Shown: one piece after another, positions 29,963 to 42,348 of the stretch
Numbering within the stretch: the stretch's first letter is position 1
How the letters are laid out: each line of letters starts with the position of its first letter
From: Corallium rubrum
Lineage: Eukaryota; Cnidaria; Anthozoa; Scleralcyonacea; Coralliidae
Length of the DNA stretch: 64,000 nucleotides
Assembly: GCA_964035015.1 (NCBI GenBank)
Contig: OZ035998.1
Location: 20,051,327-20,115,326, forward strand
Direction of reading: 5' to 3'
Position numbers and translations under genes: made by a program
The notes under the pieces: generated by a model
Database searches by the model: none
What the model saw: only the letters and a program-made list of their open reading frames with translations
What the model was told of the DNA's origin: nothing

Positions 29963-30754
29963 AATTAAAAGGTTGCATGTTATAAAGATAACTATACTAG
30001 GTTGAAAACATTTCAAGTTGTTCATATCTTATAGGCACGACATATGCTTATCCCGGCATTTAAATATACCATCTTAATAAACAAGGACTATAAAAATACA
30101 AGCGAGAATTTGTGGTAACACCACGTTTATTATTTAATACTGAACTTTCGACCTGTTGACCCAGACAGCCTTCGTCAGAGCAAATGCCTGAGTCAACAGG
30201 TCGAAAGCTCAAAAAATGGTCTTACCACAAATTCTCGCTAGTATTACTATTTGTCGCCATGCAAACTAAACAAGGACTATAAAGTTGAACTTGCTCTGTA
30301 ACAGAGCCCTTGTTAGTTTTCCCCCCGGCAAAGTCCCCCCATATTTTACATCCTGAAAACAACGGTGTTTGGACACGGTGAACTCAAGTGAACTTGCGGT
30401 GCCAAGATGTGATTCAGTGTTTTGGCAAGCCTTTAAATATTTCACTTGATATCCAATTAGGCCGTTGCTATGGCGGGCTTGCTGCTCATGTTCAGCAATT
30501 TTGAAAACGTTTAGGTTATTAAAGTCAGTGTAAACTCCAGTGTAAACTCCAGTGTAAACTCGTTTTACTGATGCCAGTTTCATTTCCATTTATGGCGTCA
30601 GCAACATGGAAGTGACGGCAAAGTGTCACTGAAGGAGGGAAAACGTTTATACAAGGCACGCAAAAACTGATCAATAGATACACAGTGCATGGTATATAGT
30701 TAATAATTAGACTGTTTTAGTATAAACCAACTATAGTTTGTCCGAAACTATTAT
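29963..30754. other. spacer between family-M copies, no gene seen
   Basis: Apart from the 172-bp insertion at 30095-30266, this stretch has only unremarkable ORFs. Around 30530-30560 GTGTAAACTCCA is repeated about two and a half times. No gene recognised. Confidence 0.35.
30095..30266 (-). mobile_element. 172-bp insertion with 17-bp TSD and hammerhead-like core
   Basis: TAAACAAGGACTATAAA is repeated exactly at 30078-30094 and 30267-30283. Inside, CGAGAATTTGTGGTAA and its complement form an outer inverted repeat, with GACCTGTTGAC / GTCAACAGGTC as inner pair. On the minus strand CTGACGA (30178-30172) and GAAAG (30149-30145) match hammerhead core pieces. The long TSD points to target-primed retrotransposition, as for Penelope-like or SINE-type elements. 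Confidence 0.65.
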
Positions 30755-31219
30755 TAAGTACCTATGAAGCGAAAATTAAGTTTGTCTTATTGAAAGAACA
30801 ATTAAAATTATAGAGTAACATTTTTTTGCAGTTTTTCGTTTCCTTACTTTGTTCTTAAAATATTTTAGTTTGTTTGATATGCAAATTAAACATTTTGACG
30901 TCATAGGTGCTATCGGAGAAGGTTAGATATCTTTTTTATTGTCAAACCAAATATTTGGATGAAGCATGTAGATGTGTTTCACCCACAACACTAAACATGT
31001 AGATCTTCAAGTGATTATTATATTTGATAATAGCGAAGATGTATAATTTTCTCGGTAACTCATTATGCACGTGACGTCAAAATGTTTAATTTGCATATCA
31101 AACAAACTAAAATATCTCAACAACGGAGCAAGGAAACGAAAAACTGTAAAAAATGTTACTCTATAGTTTTAAGTGTTCTTTCAAATAAGACAAACTGAAT
31201 TTTTGTTTCATAGGTACTT
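30755..31219. repeat. 465-bp inverted-repeat MITE, family M (copy 2)
   Basis: AAGTACCTATGAAGCGAAAA at left mirrors TTTTTGTTTCATAGGTACTT at right. Arms of about 160 bp match family M copy 1. The core around the centre holds AACACTAAACATGTAGAT and an inverted counterpart. No ORF. Confidence 0.7.
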
Positions 31220-32154
31220 TAAAGAAACAAACTGAAACATCAGCAAAACGCGAGTTCTCTGCCATTATTTTGCATTTAAAACTTCACTCTAATCTTTCGC
31301 TACCATAGACAGTGAGTACAGCTCAGGCAATCAGCTGATTCCAGCATTTGTAATAGTCCACTTGTAGTATATAAAGTGTGGGTTCTGCGGCGGGTGGTGA
31401 GGGTGGTGCTCTTCGCACCACCCATGACGTCACCATGTTTATGTTTATGTCTTATGTTAATTTATTCAATGTTTCTCACGTATCCCAAACGCACTTTATT
31501 ATTTTATTTTGAAGCTTGTCTGAAGGAATATAGAGGGTTTTGAACAGTCCAAATGGCTGAATCGGCTGAGATAACTACTGTGGTGTAGCTCGAATATTAT
31601 TTGAATAATACAGAGACTTTGAGTATTATATTAGGTTAGAAGCTAAATGAACAAACCGTGTTTTACACGTTTGCGGGAAAATAAGTTCTGACAATTTTGG
31701 AGAGTTCTAGTTTATCTAACTTCAGTTTGGCAAGTCGTCAGAAGAAACGTATGACACAAGCGTTGGAAAGTTTGTGAATATTTTGATACAGAAAACGCTT
31801 AGCAACGAAGCATTGTGACGAAATTAAAACACGCCTGAGTTCATCTGATGTCTCATTAAGGGTGATTAAAGCTTTGAGACCAAAAGAGCACGTGTATTTT
31901 GCATAATTCAAAGCATTCAGTTTAAAATATTTATTTTTGGTTTAAACTTATACATATCAATAAAACAAATTACGGTTACATACAAATAGTTGCACTGATC
32001 AGTTTAAAACGTTTTTAATAAGGTCGGCTTCTGTTATTGTATCTAGGCATTCGCACTTTATAATTGCACTTTATAAGGATTTTGAGGGTCGTTCCTGTGG
32101 CACAGTGTGATGTATCAAGAGTCAGCGTCTTGGCGATTATCAGAGGAGGTTGGA
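31220..32154. other. intergenic, no gene seen
   Basis: Holds an imperfect GC-rich hairpin near 31395-31425 (GGTGGTGCTCTTCGCACCACC). No gene-like ORF. Confidence 0.4.
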
Positions 32155-33489
32155 CCACTGACCTATATATTTAACTGGACTGCGGGTGCTGGTCAAAAAT
32201 GTGTCCGCATTTTCACTTTCAAAATGGCGGCATTTATGGGTCCTTCTGCTAATGGTAGCGACCACTGACATGTACTTATCGTAGGAAAACAGAATATTTA
32301 TGTAAACACAAGGCGATTTTCTTACTTTATTAATATATCGTTCCCATGCGAGGGCTTCCCCAGAGGTGAATAAAATCGTCTGGCGTTAGCCAGAATAAAA
32401 TACCAAATACCAATTCGGACAGGAAAGAGTTAGAGAGATAGTTTATAAATCGTTCCTGTCCGAGGGCTTCCCCAGAGGTGAATAAAATCGTCTGGTGTTG
32501 GAACGACTCAAGAGGCCTGCTGGATTATTTGTCTGACCAAATACTAGGAATATATCGCCTCCCATGTAAACAGCCCCTAAGAAGAACTCGGTACGCCTCG
32601 CTTCTTTACGATTTTCTCGTGATCTTCAGCGGTTCTTTATAGAGCTGGCGACTTCATAAAACAAAATGTTTGTAGATTTCCATGACCATGTGTATTGACA
32701 GTCTTGTTTATTTTATTGCCAAGTGTTCGTGCGGTACCGCCAGCCGGCACGTCTAAAGCTAAAACAGTAATTGTCTACGAATATTATTATTATCGTTGTT
32801 CAGAACTACAATGAGACTCTTATCATGAAAACATCCCGGGCCGCTCGGCAACAAACATAAATATTAAATATACATGGCAAAACCACCGAAATATTTTGTT
32901 TACACAAACTCGAGACCGGGACGATATTATGCTGACTTGGCAGAAATTCGACAAAGTTTGCCTACTAGTCCGTCTACTCCGAACGTTTTCTCAAGAAATA
33001 CTCCACTGTAGAAGTTATAAAATATATTGGCAGAAAGATAATTCACCTTGCTACAACATACGTACAATTTATCCGACCAAATAGCTTAGTTTCCCTAAAA
33101 AAAGCGAAATACCGAACATGTCCAAATCATAATAGCGGCCGCTATTTTGAAGTTTTTTCCGTATATATTATGATGTCTTCTCCGAATGTTTTCTCAAGAA
33201 ATAAACCACTGTAGAAGCTATCAAATATACTGGAAGAAAGATAATTCATCTGGCTACAACATACGTACATTTTGTCCGACCAAATATATTAGTTTTCTTA
33301 AAAAAAGCGAAATATCGAACATGTCCAACACGAATTAGAGATGCTTGCGGTTCTTTGGTATCGGTCAGCGACCTTCACCATTAGCAAAAGGACCCATAAA
33401 TGCCGCCATTTTGAAAGTGAAAATGCGGACACTTTCCTAACTCAAAGGTAATAGGAGCACGCAGTCCAGTTAAATATATAGGTCAGTGG
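32155..33489. mobile_element. 1335-bp TIR element with GTTGGA TSD
   Basis: CCACTGACCTATATATTTAA at the left end mirrors the right end (33465-33489). The TIRs extend for about 110 bp and include AAAATGGCGGCATTTATGGG and its complement. GTTGGA flanks both sides directly (32149-32154, 33490-33495). The interior holds two tandem diverged copies of a segment with TCTCAAGAAATA and GATAATTCA (about 32980-33120 and 33190-33330), also found inverted at 59270-59640. No transposase ORF, so non-autonomous. Confidence 0.75.
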
Positions 33490-33495
33490 GTTGGA

Positions 33496-36057
33496 CAAGC
33501 CGCGCAAAGCATCATGGTCAGCTGGCTTTCATTTTTGCGTGGGCGTCTCACTCTACCTCTGACCTCAGACGAGGAATGAACTCTGCCCGGTGTTTAGATG
33601 CGCAAAAACGTTTGAAAACTCGTCACAGTCGATCCAGAATTGATAAATCTGATGGTCAGCAAAATACGAGAACAATTCGTGGTTATCATAGACAATTAAT
33701 ATGATCAGATTGTGCTTTATTTGGCGTATATTCGTGAGAATGGCGTTATGGCGGATGGGCATTCAAGATAGCTCAAGTTCATTCGGATTCGACCACTGAA
33801 TTCGACGCATTTTATGTTACAAATAATGGAACAAATCAGAAACAAATTAGATATTTACAACAAAGAAGGATTTGGTTGTGCTGTGCAACGTGTGATTCGT
33901 TAATACCGACTCACTGGAGCTGAGAAAAACTTGAGGTGAGAAATCAACATTATTTGTTGTTAGTGGTTAATGATTTCCCTCTCAAATTCTTCCCATTCTA
34001 ACCTTATGATGGATGCATTTTCCGTGGTTTAATGTTTTGCATTCTGCAATATTACTGTAAACTTCTAATTGTTGTGTGTAGCAATTATCTGGTTCAACCA
34101 AGATACAACTATCATCCGGGGGGGGGGAGGATGTTCAATTTTTTAATAAAACACTCTTGTTTCCTTTATATTTACTGTACTTGTATCCCAAATTTTATAA
34201 AATTGTGAATAAAGCTAGCTTAAAATTTATTATTCAATAACAATCTTGAATTTTTCTTTGTATTAAGGTGAATTCAAAATCGAGATAATTTATTGGATTT
34301 CCTCCAAAATCTATTGATAAATTTGGTATATACTGTAGCTGGTCAAATATTTCTATTTTATCAAATAAAGTGTATTTCCTGTATCCTCAACATATATGTA
34401 AATAAGGAACTTGAATAAAATTAAAATAGTTTATCTCAATATTGATCTTGGTTACTTCTAAAGCACTACCGTATTGATAGTGACACAGGTATTCAATCAG
34501 GGGCATTGTCAACATTTTAACATTGGTCCAACATTTTTCAGTGATGCACCCCACCCCCACCCCCCATCTGCCAAGAAAACGTCAACTTTGGCACATTTAG
34601 AGAGGGCATCAGAAAAGTTACTGTATTAAGGTAGACATGTGAATGAACTATTATAAGACAGACAAAGTCCAGTCCAAGGGTGTCTGTTTTAGAGACATAG
34701 TTCACTGTTTATTAGTATGTACATGCAGTAGCACTCAAAGGCAAAGGGATGAATAATATCCAGGTATTTAATTAGGCTTTGAGACCCAGCATTTGGATTG
34801 TATCAATAATATGCGAGATAATACTTCTGTAAAATTTTATTAGTTATGTCCACAATTATTATGCATTGCGTTATGTAATTATATTACATGACAACATATG
34901 CAAAACTTCAAACTACATATTATTTTAATGTTATTTAGTAAAAGAGAATCCATCAATTTATCATTGTAAAAATCCTGTTCAGACTGGTGCTTGTACCTGG
35001 GCACTCAGTCTGAACACCACCAAAGTAAGTTATTCCAACACTGACATCTGTACTGTATATCTTCACTTCCTGTAAAAAATGGGATGTGAGATGGAATTAT
35101 TAACCCTTTCATGTCTTAAGAGTCGACTGTAGTGTACAGCCAATGCCTAACTATTGTATTCACTTCATGGGTGGACACAGGGGCACATGCCAACACCCAA
35201 CACCCCACCCCCACTTGGTTAGAGCCCCTTTTGCAACAAAAAAGCTCTTCATCAGAAGACATGTGCCTCAAGGGACTTTTGAAAGTGTACACTTCCCCCA
35301 CCCATCAGCTTGCTTCTCATATCACTGACAGTGGTGTAGCCAGGGTGTATACATTGGAGGGGCTGAGCGCCAAAGGCGCGAGGTACCTAGGGGGGTCCGG
35401 GGGCATGCTCCCCGAGAAAAATTTTGAATTCTGGGGCCTCTGCGATGTGATTTCCTGTGTTTTGTGGGCTCGAGTTAAAAGAAGTTAGAACATAACAAGT
35501 AGTACACATAAAAAGATATTTTTATGGTTTCACAAGAAAGTTTAACTAATACTGTATATCTTTGTGTATAAAGAAAAGTTACATTTGTAAAAACACATGT
35601 TGAGGAGCTTCCGTAAAACATAATAGTATTCACCGTACTCCATGTTATACAAATATTTCAGATCACACTCGTCATTGATACTTTCAAACAGCCTCGGCAA
35701 TTCTCGGTCAAAAAAAAATGGTGGGCTTGACTTTCGAGTGATTGAAATAATACGCTTGTAATGTAAATTATTACTTGCAGTTAGAAAGACCCCAATTATA
35801 TATATTGTCATCTATTAAAGCACTCACAGGAATGTTGGGAGGACAAAAATGTTGGCAACGTTTGCAGTTTTTGACAACGCAGCCGTTTTTCAAACTCACA
35901 AAAATACGCTCTCATCTCACGATGCATGGAAAATAGAGTGTTTGTCGAGTTAGAAAGGTCATGCAAAATGAAAATATATTATAATATCACGAGATAGAAA
36001 ATTCGAAAGTTTATGCGAACCGAGCCATACGCGATTTCAATTCGAAATGCTGTAGGT
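33496..36057. other. intergenic with one G-rich repeat copy
   Basis: No gene recognised. A G-rich family copy lies at about 35330-35480 (GTGTAGCCAGGGTG..., CTAGGGGGGTCCGGGGGCAT). A G-run of 9-10 is present at 34118-34130. ORFs in 35116-35488 on both strands overlap this repeat and are discounted. Confidence 0.4.
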
Positions 36058-36213
36058 GAATACGTAGTTTTCTACGGCACGAAGTATTGTAGGAAAGTAT
36101 ATTCATTACGTCAAGTAGCAGTATTCCCAGGAGGAGGGCGTGTCCGAAACAAGTGTATAAAAGAAGTTGTTTTCCAGATGAAGCATCTCGGTCAGTCAGT
36201 AGACAGCTCAAAC
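36058..36213 (+). repeat. direct repeat of DIRS-like remnant, left copy
   Basis: 156 bp (GAATACGTAGTTTTCTACGG to AGACAGCTCAAAC) repeats with few changes at 39439-39594. The two copies bracket gag-like and tyrosine-recombinase remnants. Elements of the DIRS/Ngaro group use split direct repeats in place of LTRs. Confidence 0.75.
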
Positions 36214-36318
36214 CCAGTTATAATTATGGATAGCAGCGGCACAGGAGATGGATTTGATGATGGATTTGATGTCTGCAATCCCGAAGCACAGAATAAAGAC
36301 TATACAGAAGGGCCACTT

Positions 36319-36463
36319 AAGCCGGTTTTCCACTAGGCGATTTTTTTCGCACTTTCTTTTGTTCGAATTCAATAGATTTCTGATTAGTTCCAGCTCAGAG
36401 CTCGTGAAACAAAAAAAAAAGTCGCTTCGCGCGAAAAAAGCCGCCTAGTCGAAAACCGGCTTT
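36319..36463. repeat. 145-bp hairpin MITE
   Basis: AAGCCGGTTTTCCACTAGGCG at left mirrors CGCCTAGTCGAAAACCGGCTT at right, with a Lys-codon-like A-run and TCGCTTCGCGCGA in between. Left flank is TTAA-like, right flank TTTA. Inserted inside the DIRS-like remnant. Confidence 0.65.
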
Positions 36464-36732
36464 AGCGGTACAACGTGTCCTCGTATTTTTATGCAAAAAT
36501 ATGCAGTTTACTGGCTAGGACAGCCAGTTCAGCGTGCTTATTGGCCAGAACATGCAGTTTACTGGCTGAGCAGCATGCGTAATGCGACATGCGCGGAGGC
36601 AAAAACTTCAAAGGTTCCGACCCGAGTGGGTCCGTAAAACTCGATGTTTCCCTCGGCGGCCCTTCTGCTTAATCTTTATTCTGTGCCCGAAGGTTAGGAA
36701 GCTCACATACAGACCAAGGAAGGCCCCAGTCG

Positions 36733-37444
36733 GTGGCTGACGCCTTAGCCAGGCTGGAAGGTGTTATCGAAACAAAAATCTCCACTCTAAAGAGAGATCT
36801 CGTTATCGAGAATGAAGAAAATTTGGCACGATTGGCCAAACGAATTAAGTCCGACAAGAAGCACGAGTTTAAGTATGTAGGCAACCAGCAACAATTCTTT
36901 CATCAGTCAGACGTCAAAGAAGCTTTACATGCAATCCGCCTTCGATGCTTTGACGAATTCGAAATACGAACAAGCAAAGGAGTGCTTACGAGAAGGTATG
37001 TTGTTAGTGGAGAAGCGTTCAAAGCTGATTATTTTAGCTAATAAATACGATTGGGATTTCGTCAAGGAATATAATCGCGATGAGATCGCGTCAAATTCTG
37101 ATGATGGCAAACGTATTAGAAAGTGTTTAAAGCAGGTTTCTTCTTCTCGTGTACAAAAGAAGTCAAAGTTTACACGGAAATCAGTATTCGAGTCTCCCCG
37201 TTTCGAATCGCCGTCAATGTTTAATAATTACCGTTTAGCTAGTTCGGGCCTACGTTCATTTAATTATATGTCATTCAGGTCTCCCAGACCATTCATGGGC
37301 CCCTGTCATTCGTGCGGACGCTACGGCCATTACTGGAAAGCATGCCCAACACGAAACCCTACAGCAGGAGTCGGCAGACATCTTCTCCCAATCCCACCAG
37401 CTGGTGCAACCTATGTTGCTTCCCGGTTCGGATCCAGCGCTTGA
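36733..37444 (+). pseudogene. gag-like ORF of a DIRS-like retroelement, frame-broken
   Basis: Two overlapping frames (36733-37041 and 36929-37444) share a continuous protein pattern with a switch near 36925-36935: a coiled-coil start (LARLEGVIETKISTLKRDL), a helical region (YEQAKECLREGMLLVEKRSK), a basic Ser-rich stretch and a CCHC zinc knuckle (CHSCGRYGHYWKAC). Proteins with this order are encoded upstream of RT in DIRS-type elements. No RT/RNase H region follows, so it is internally deleted. Confidence 0.6.
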
Positions 37445-37603
37445 AATTCGTGATTGTTTGTTTGAGACTGAAAATTTGTCAAATGAATTGGTTCTGTATC
37501 CGAACAACGGAGATTATACCAAAAATGTTTTGGCGTCCGAGGTAGACAGTCTGAACATAGGTATCTTGAGGTCCTACCAAAAAACTCTGATCAGAGTTTA
37601 GTA

Positions 37604-37727
37604 TGCCGATTATTTCACTCGCGACAAGGTCACTCTGCTCATAAGCGAGCTATTTCGCATTCTCGTGTTCGTGAGATTATCTTAGATGCACTTAAACAAA
37701 TATTGCCCGATATTTCCGGCTATGGTA
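37604..37727 (+). pseudogene. tyrosine recombinase remnant, 5' part
   Basis: The frame reads through HKRAISHSRVREIILDALKQ, the pattern around the helix before the catalytic HxxR of DIRS-type YRs, and is then cut by a MITE at 37728. The RT, RNase H and most of the YR are missing upstream. Confidence 0.5.
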
Positions 37728-39027
37728 TGTAAATAAATTATTTAACAATTTTTAGCGTTCAATTTTTCATGGTTTACAAACAATCACAAAAAATTGTTGA
37801 TTATTTACAAATAATCATTCTAAACCATTTTGATTATTTACAAACAAACATTTTAAACCATTGTGATTATTTACAAACAAACATTTTTCACAGAATGTTT
37901 CTTTATAAATAATCATTTCACGCCAAATGCTTTTTTGGAAACAATCAAACTCACGCGAATGCTTCTTTATAAACAATCATTCGCTGCTATTTGATTGTTT
38001 ATAAACAAGCATTCCCTACCAAGTGCTTATTTATAAACAATCATTTTCACTAAATGCTTCTATGCAAATAAGCATTCTTCACAAAATGTTTATTTAGAAT
38101 TTTTCACGTGACGGCCGGTGGTTAACGATATATAGCAAACATCTCTGTGTAAACAACTCATTTTATATGTTTCATTTACTTGGCAGCCACAACAATGAAG
38201 AAAATCGATTCTATATAAACAATCTTTTTACACATGTAAATAATGCTTATATGTAAAGAAACAATTGTTTATTTACATATAAGCAGTTTGAATGATATGC
38301 GCAACTTATATGCGCAGTACCCAAGATTATTCCGTCACGTGCGATTGCATCGTTGCTCAGTTGCTGACTGGTGACTGTGATTCTGTCAAGCCAAGCTAAG
38401 TCGTGATTAAAGCCAAGTTAGTCTCCGTAAACGTTTCGTTGTTTGCGCAAATGAGTAATCTGAATAGGCGAGTTTCAGGGTGTTGCGCGCGCACCATTTC
38501 TCAAAAAACTGGCAAACTCCACTCAAAGTAAACATACTGTTTAAAATAAACTAAGTGTAGATACAGTTTCTGGATATAAAACATTGTTATTTTGCTGTTG
38601 TTGGCTCGCTAGCAAGTCTGTTTGCCATTCCTTACTTTGTGGGGAGCCCGCCAAGAGCCCGCCAATTTCTTTCCAAAACGATGCGCACGCAACACCCTGA
38701 AACTTGTCTATACAGAGGAGTTAGGCAGGATTGTCGCAAACGCTGTGTCAAATTTCCTGAGTCGTTCTGGCCAAAACAACGAAATTACCGCGTGGCCTAC
38801 TGTGTGTCGATTGTTTCCAAATAAGCATTTGGCGTGAAATGGTTATTTATAAAGAAACATTCTGTGAAGAATGTTTGTTTGTAAATAATCACAATGGTTT
38901 AAAATGTTTGTTTGTAAATAATCAAAATGGTTTAGAATGATTATTTGTAAATAATCAACAATTTTTTGTGATTGTTTGTAAACCATGAAAAATTGAACGC
39001 TAAAAATTGTTAAATAATTTATTTACA
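37728..39027. mobile_element. 1.3-kb MITE with ~210-bp TIRs in the YR remnant
   Basis: TGTAAATAAATTATTTAACA at left and its exact complement at the right end. The TIRs contain diverged tandem units of about 33 bp built on GATTATTTACAAACAAACAT. The middle (38100-38620) is unique and non-coding. The TSD is unclear: GGT|A left, CCTGG right. The ORFs at 38622-38837 carry no domain. Confidence 0.75.
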
Positions 39028-39190
39028 CCTGGCGCCTCGTACAAGAGAGGGGCAGCCAGTACAGCCGTCAATCCGGTTCCGTGACAGCGGAACAGATTGA
39101 CATTCATGCGGGATGGAAGTCCGCCAATTCTAAGCGTCTGTACGTGGAACACAATTTAAACAGTAGGCTAGCCGTGTCGATATCTTTGAA
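39028..39190 (+). pseudogene. tyrosine recombinase remnant, 3' part
   Basis: Across two frames the sequence shows KRGAASTAVN (the R-x-GGAxxAAN region) and HAGWKSANSKRLYVEHNL, which fits the C-terminal HxxW...Y part of DIRS-type YRs. It continues the piece ending at 37727, with a frame change near 39090. Confidence 0.5.
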
Positions 39191-39438
39191 TTTGTAATTG
39201 TGCTAGATTTTGTAGTGATTACGTGTGTATATTCAGTCTGTAATTGAATTAACAATTGAATTAATAATATACAGCCAATATATATTTGTGTCATTTGTCT
39301 CGCCTTTCTCTTATCGTTATTTGTTGGTTTTTTTTGTTTTTTCTCTGTGTTTCTCGAGCGGTGTCGTCTACTACAATGGACCACAGCAAGGTTTCTCCAA
39401 CAGTTGTTGTCGTGCCATCTATTGCGTCCAATAGCAAT

Positions 39439-39594
39439 GAATACGTAGTTTCCTACGGCACGAAGTATAGTAGGAAAGTATATTCATTACGTCAAGTAGC
39501 AGTATTCCCAGGAGGAGGGCGTATCAGAAACAAGTGTATAAAAGAAGTCGTTTTCCAGATGAAGCATCTCGGTCAGTCCGTAGACAGCTCAAAC
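39439..39594 (+). repeat. direct repeat of DIRS-like remnant, right copy
   Basis: Matches 36058-36213 in the same orientation. It marks the downstream side of the remnant. Confidence 0.75.
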
Positions 39595-39599
39595 TTGAA

Positions 39600-42348
39600 C
39601 ATTGAACTAGGAATCACAACGTTTTGATTTACTATTTGCTGAGCGGGCAGTGAGCTGGTTATCTTGGTCCGGCCCAGTGGCCATCTCGGTGGAAGGTTTT
39701 TTCTGGCCTCCCTGATACGAGCTATGGCGCCGATCGAGTGGCGCATTGACCAGGACTGAAGCGAATTAACACTAATTGTGAACTTTCAGCAATCCTGATA
39801 GTCGAAAGAACATTTCTTATTACTCAATTTATAACAACGATTGTGTAATACGCTACAATTATTTACTATATAATGCTCTGAGAATTGGCAGTTCCAAATT
39901 CCAAATAGAGTTGTCAAATTTTTACTATTGCAGCTAAAACACGATCTCACAGGAGGAAAGTGTGAAAGAAACCTAGGCCTCTTGTCACTTATTACTTATT
40001 CCACAAAGTAAATAATGCGCTTATTCCTTGTTTAGAAATAAAAAAAACATGATTTCCTTTCAGTTCCAGAATCTTGATTGTGTACGTGTTTCGTGGAGCG
40101 TAATTACATGTGACAGAGTGGAGCACTCTCTTCGCAGATGTCTCCATTTGATGTAAGAGAGTTATTCAGAACCTGACCCAAACATAATGGTTTGAAGTCA
40201 TAAACTTAATCAGTCACTAGCTCCTTCCCATCCTCAACCTCCCTGATATTCTCACAGGCAGCTCGGTGCATAATACAAGACAAATACAAGTCATACAATA
40301 TAGCTGAAAGTTCTGCCTACACGGCTTCAGCTAGCCTGCAAGAGGCACGAGGGCAGAAAAATACGTCTGGGTTTGCAGGCTAGGCTTCAGCTGGCTAGTA
40401 AGTTCATTGAGATTATGGCCGGTGGCAGGCCCGAAGAAACGATATAATTGGTCCGAGACAAAATAGTTGGGTGGAGACCCCCATCACTAGAGAGTTTGGG
40501 GCCGGGAAATTTCCAAATTCTTGGGTCTCTGGAAAGGTTATTTCCTGCATTTTGAGAGCTGTGGCTATTAAAGTTAGAAATAAACAACTAAACCTAGTCG
40601 ATGGATCTTGAACTGATAGATCAGTATCCACGCAAGCCTATGCAGAGGAGTCACTGCATGGCGCGCAGCTGTTTTTGGTAGGTAGACTTGCTACTTTAAT
40701 TTTGGAAAGTTTAGGTGGGCAGCTGCCTCGTACCAGGCGTCTTTTTGGAAAGTGCTCCTATCCCATCGCTCTTTGCGCGCTCCGGTTTTTAATTATCGAT
40801 GTGCGCTCCGGTTTTTAAACGCGCCTGCCCCTGGGTTGCAGACTCTGAAAACGTTGTTCCTGTTTAGCAAGGTCGGACATAAACAGCGTTTTCTGACTTT
40901 ATTACTTTATCTATTTTTACTCTCGCTTATCCTTTTTACACCTCCTCCTTTTTTGCTCATCGATGGTATGAATAGCAAATGTCTTTCGCAATCTCATTAT
41001 CGAATTGTTATTGTTATTTTGCTTTGACTACCTTTCGTATATAAGCTCATTGTTTATACACTCTTTACGTTTCTCTCTGACGAAGGGCATTCACTCGAAA
41101 CGTTAGACTCCTGACATGACGTCATTTATCTCATGAGAAAATGACGTCATGTCAGTTTGGCAGTTCCGTTATGCATATCAATACCAGCCTCGGTCCCAGG
41201 CTCTTCAGTAATAAAAGGCGAGCATCGCGCTCAAGCGCGCGGGGGTGCTCTTCAGTAATAAAAGGCGAGCATAGCGCGCGCGCTTGAGCGCTATGCTAGT
41301 AGTGGTGGAGAAATATATATTTTTTTTATGTGTTGGGGTCTGGCACTAGTTTTTAACCAATCAGATTGCAGTATTTTTTTCATTAGCCAATCAGCGTCGA
41401 GTTGGTATAAAATTAGCATAATTTTGGCCGGGGGGAGATCGAGAGTGGGTGTTGGCTCTCTTCATTAGCACATTGTTTTTTTTTAGGGGGGTATGGGGTG
41501 GTTTTTTTGGGGTGGGTGGGGTGGTGGTGGTGGTGGTGGTGGTGGTGGTGTGTGTGTGTGTGTTGTGTATGTTTTTAGTGTGGTTTATTGTTCTGCGTGC
41601 GTGTGTTGTCTGCTTGTATGTGTTAGTAGTAGTAGTAGTAGTAGTAGTAGGAGCAGCACCGGATGTATCGCTCTCGATAGCCAAGTTGAAATGATTGTGA
41701 AATCTTATACGTTAGTAATATAAAAAAAAATATGATGAAAGAAGATATTGTAAAATAAAGCATTTAAAATATCTTCTTTTATCATTATTGTAATTTATTG
41801 TTTTTCTTCCATGTATGTTGTAATTTTTTTCCGATATGTAAATGAAGCTCTACAAAAAGATGGGGATCAGTAAATGACACCCATCTTATTCTAAAGCTTT
41901 ATTTAAAATATCTTCTATCATTTTATTTTAATTTATTGTAATCTTCCATCTAAAAAAGCTTTTGTTTTTGTTTCTTCTGATTTCTTGTTCTTGGGGAGAG
42001 AAAAGACGTATGCATGAATTTGATTATAACATCTGTAACAGCATTTCATGGTGGCGACGTACTATCTCATTTACAAGAATGAATGAATATGACAAAAGTA
42101 TATCCATTTATACTTGTAATGAGATAATAAATTCTGTTATCTTCATTGCTGTTGTTTTGCTAAGCGACATCTTGTTTCTTCTGATTCCTTCTTCTTCTTG
42201 TTCTTGGAGAGATATAACTGAGCGAGAGGCTAACCCAGAGGTAGATAAAAACGTTTAGGATTTTATTCACCTCTGGGGAAGTCTATCCAACAGTCTTTCT
42301 TTTCTTTCTTTCTTTGACTTCTTTTCCATTGTCTTACCATCAGTTTTT
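39600..42348. other. intergenic with simple repeats and a G-rich copy
   Basis: No gene. A G-rich family copy is at about 40430-40570 (inverted-like, with GGAAAGGTTATTTCCTGC). Simple repeats: (GGT)n with GT-runs at 41517-41565 and (AGT)n at 41627-41650. Short palindromes at 41105-41150 (TGACGTCAT...ATGACGTCA) and 41205-41300. Confidence 0.45.
41077..41101 (+). ncRNA. hammerhead-like core motif, second copy
   Basis: CTGACGAAGGGCATTCACTCGAAAC keeps the CUGANGA and GAAA blocks of the copy at 28232-28257, while the loop differs. That fits a conserved RNA core, but full helices were not verified. Confidence 0.3.

Noticed and set aside
38622..38837. Small ORF in the MITE centre as a transposase
   Set aside because: No DDE pattern or domain, only 71 codons, overlapping alternative frames.
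37728..39027. Array of similar short units as a CRISPR-like or satellite array
   Set aside because: Units are diverged, lack constant spacer length and are mirrored in the TIRs of one MITE; the context is eukaryotic.
41391..41723. Val/Gly-rich ORFs and Thr-rich minus ORF
   Set aside because: Products of (GGT)n, (GT)n and (AGT)n simple repeats.
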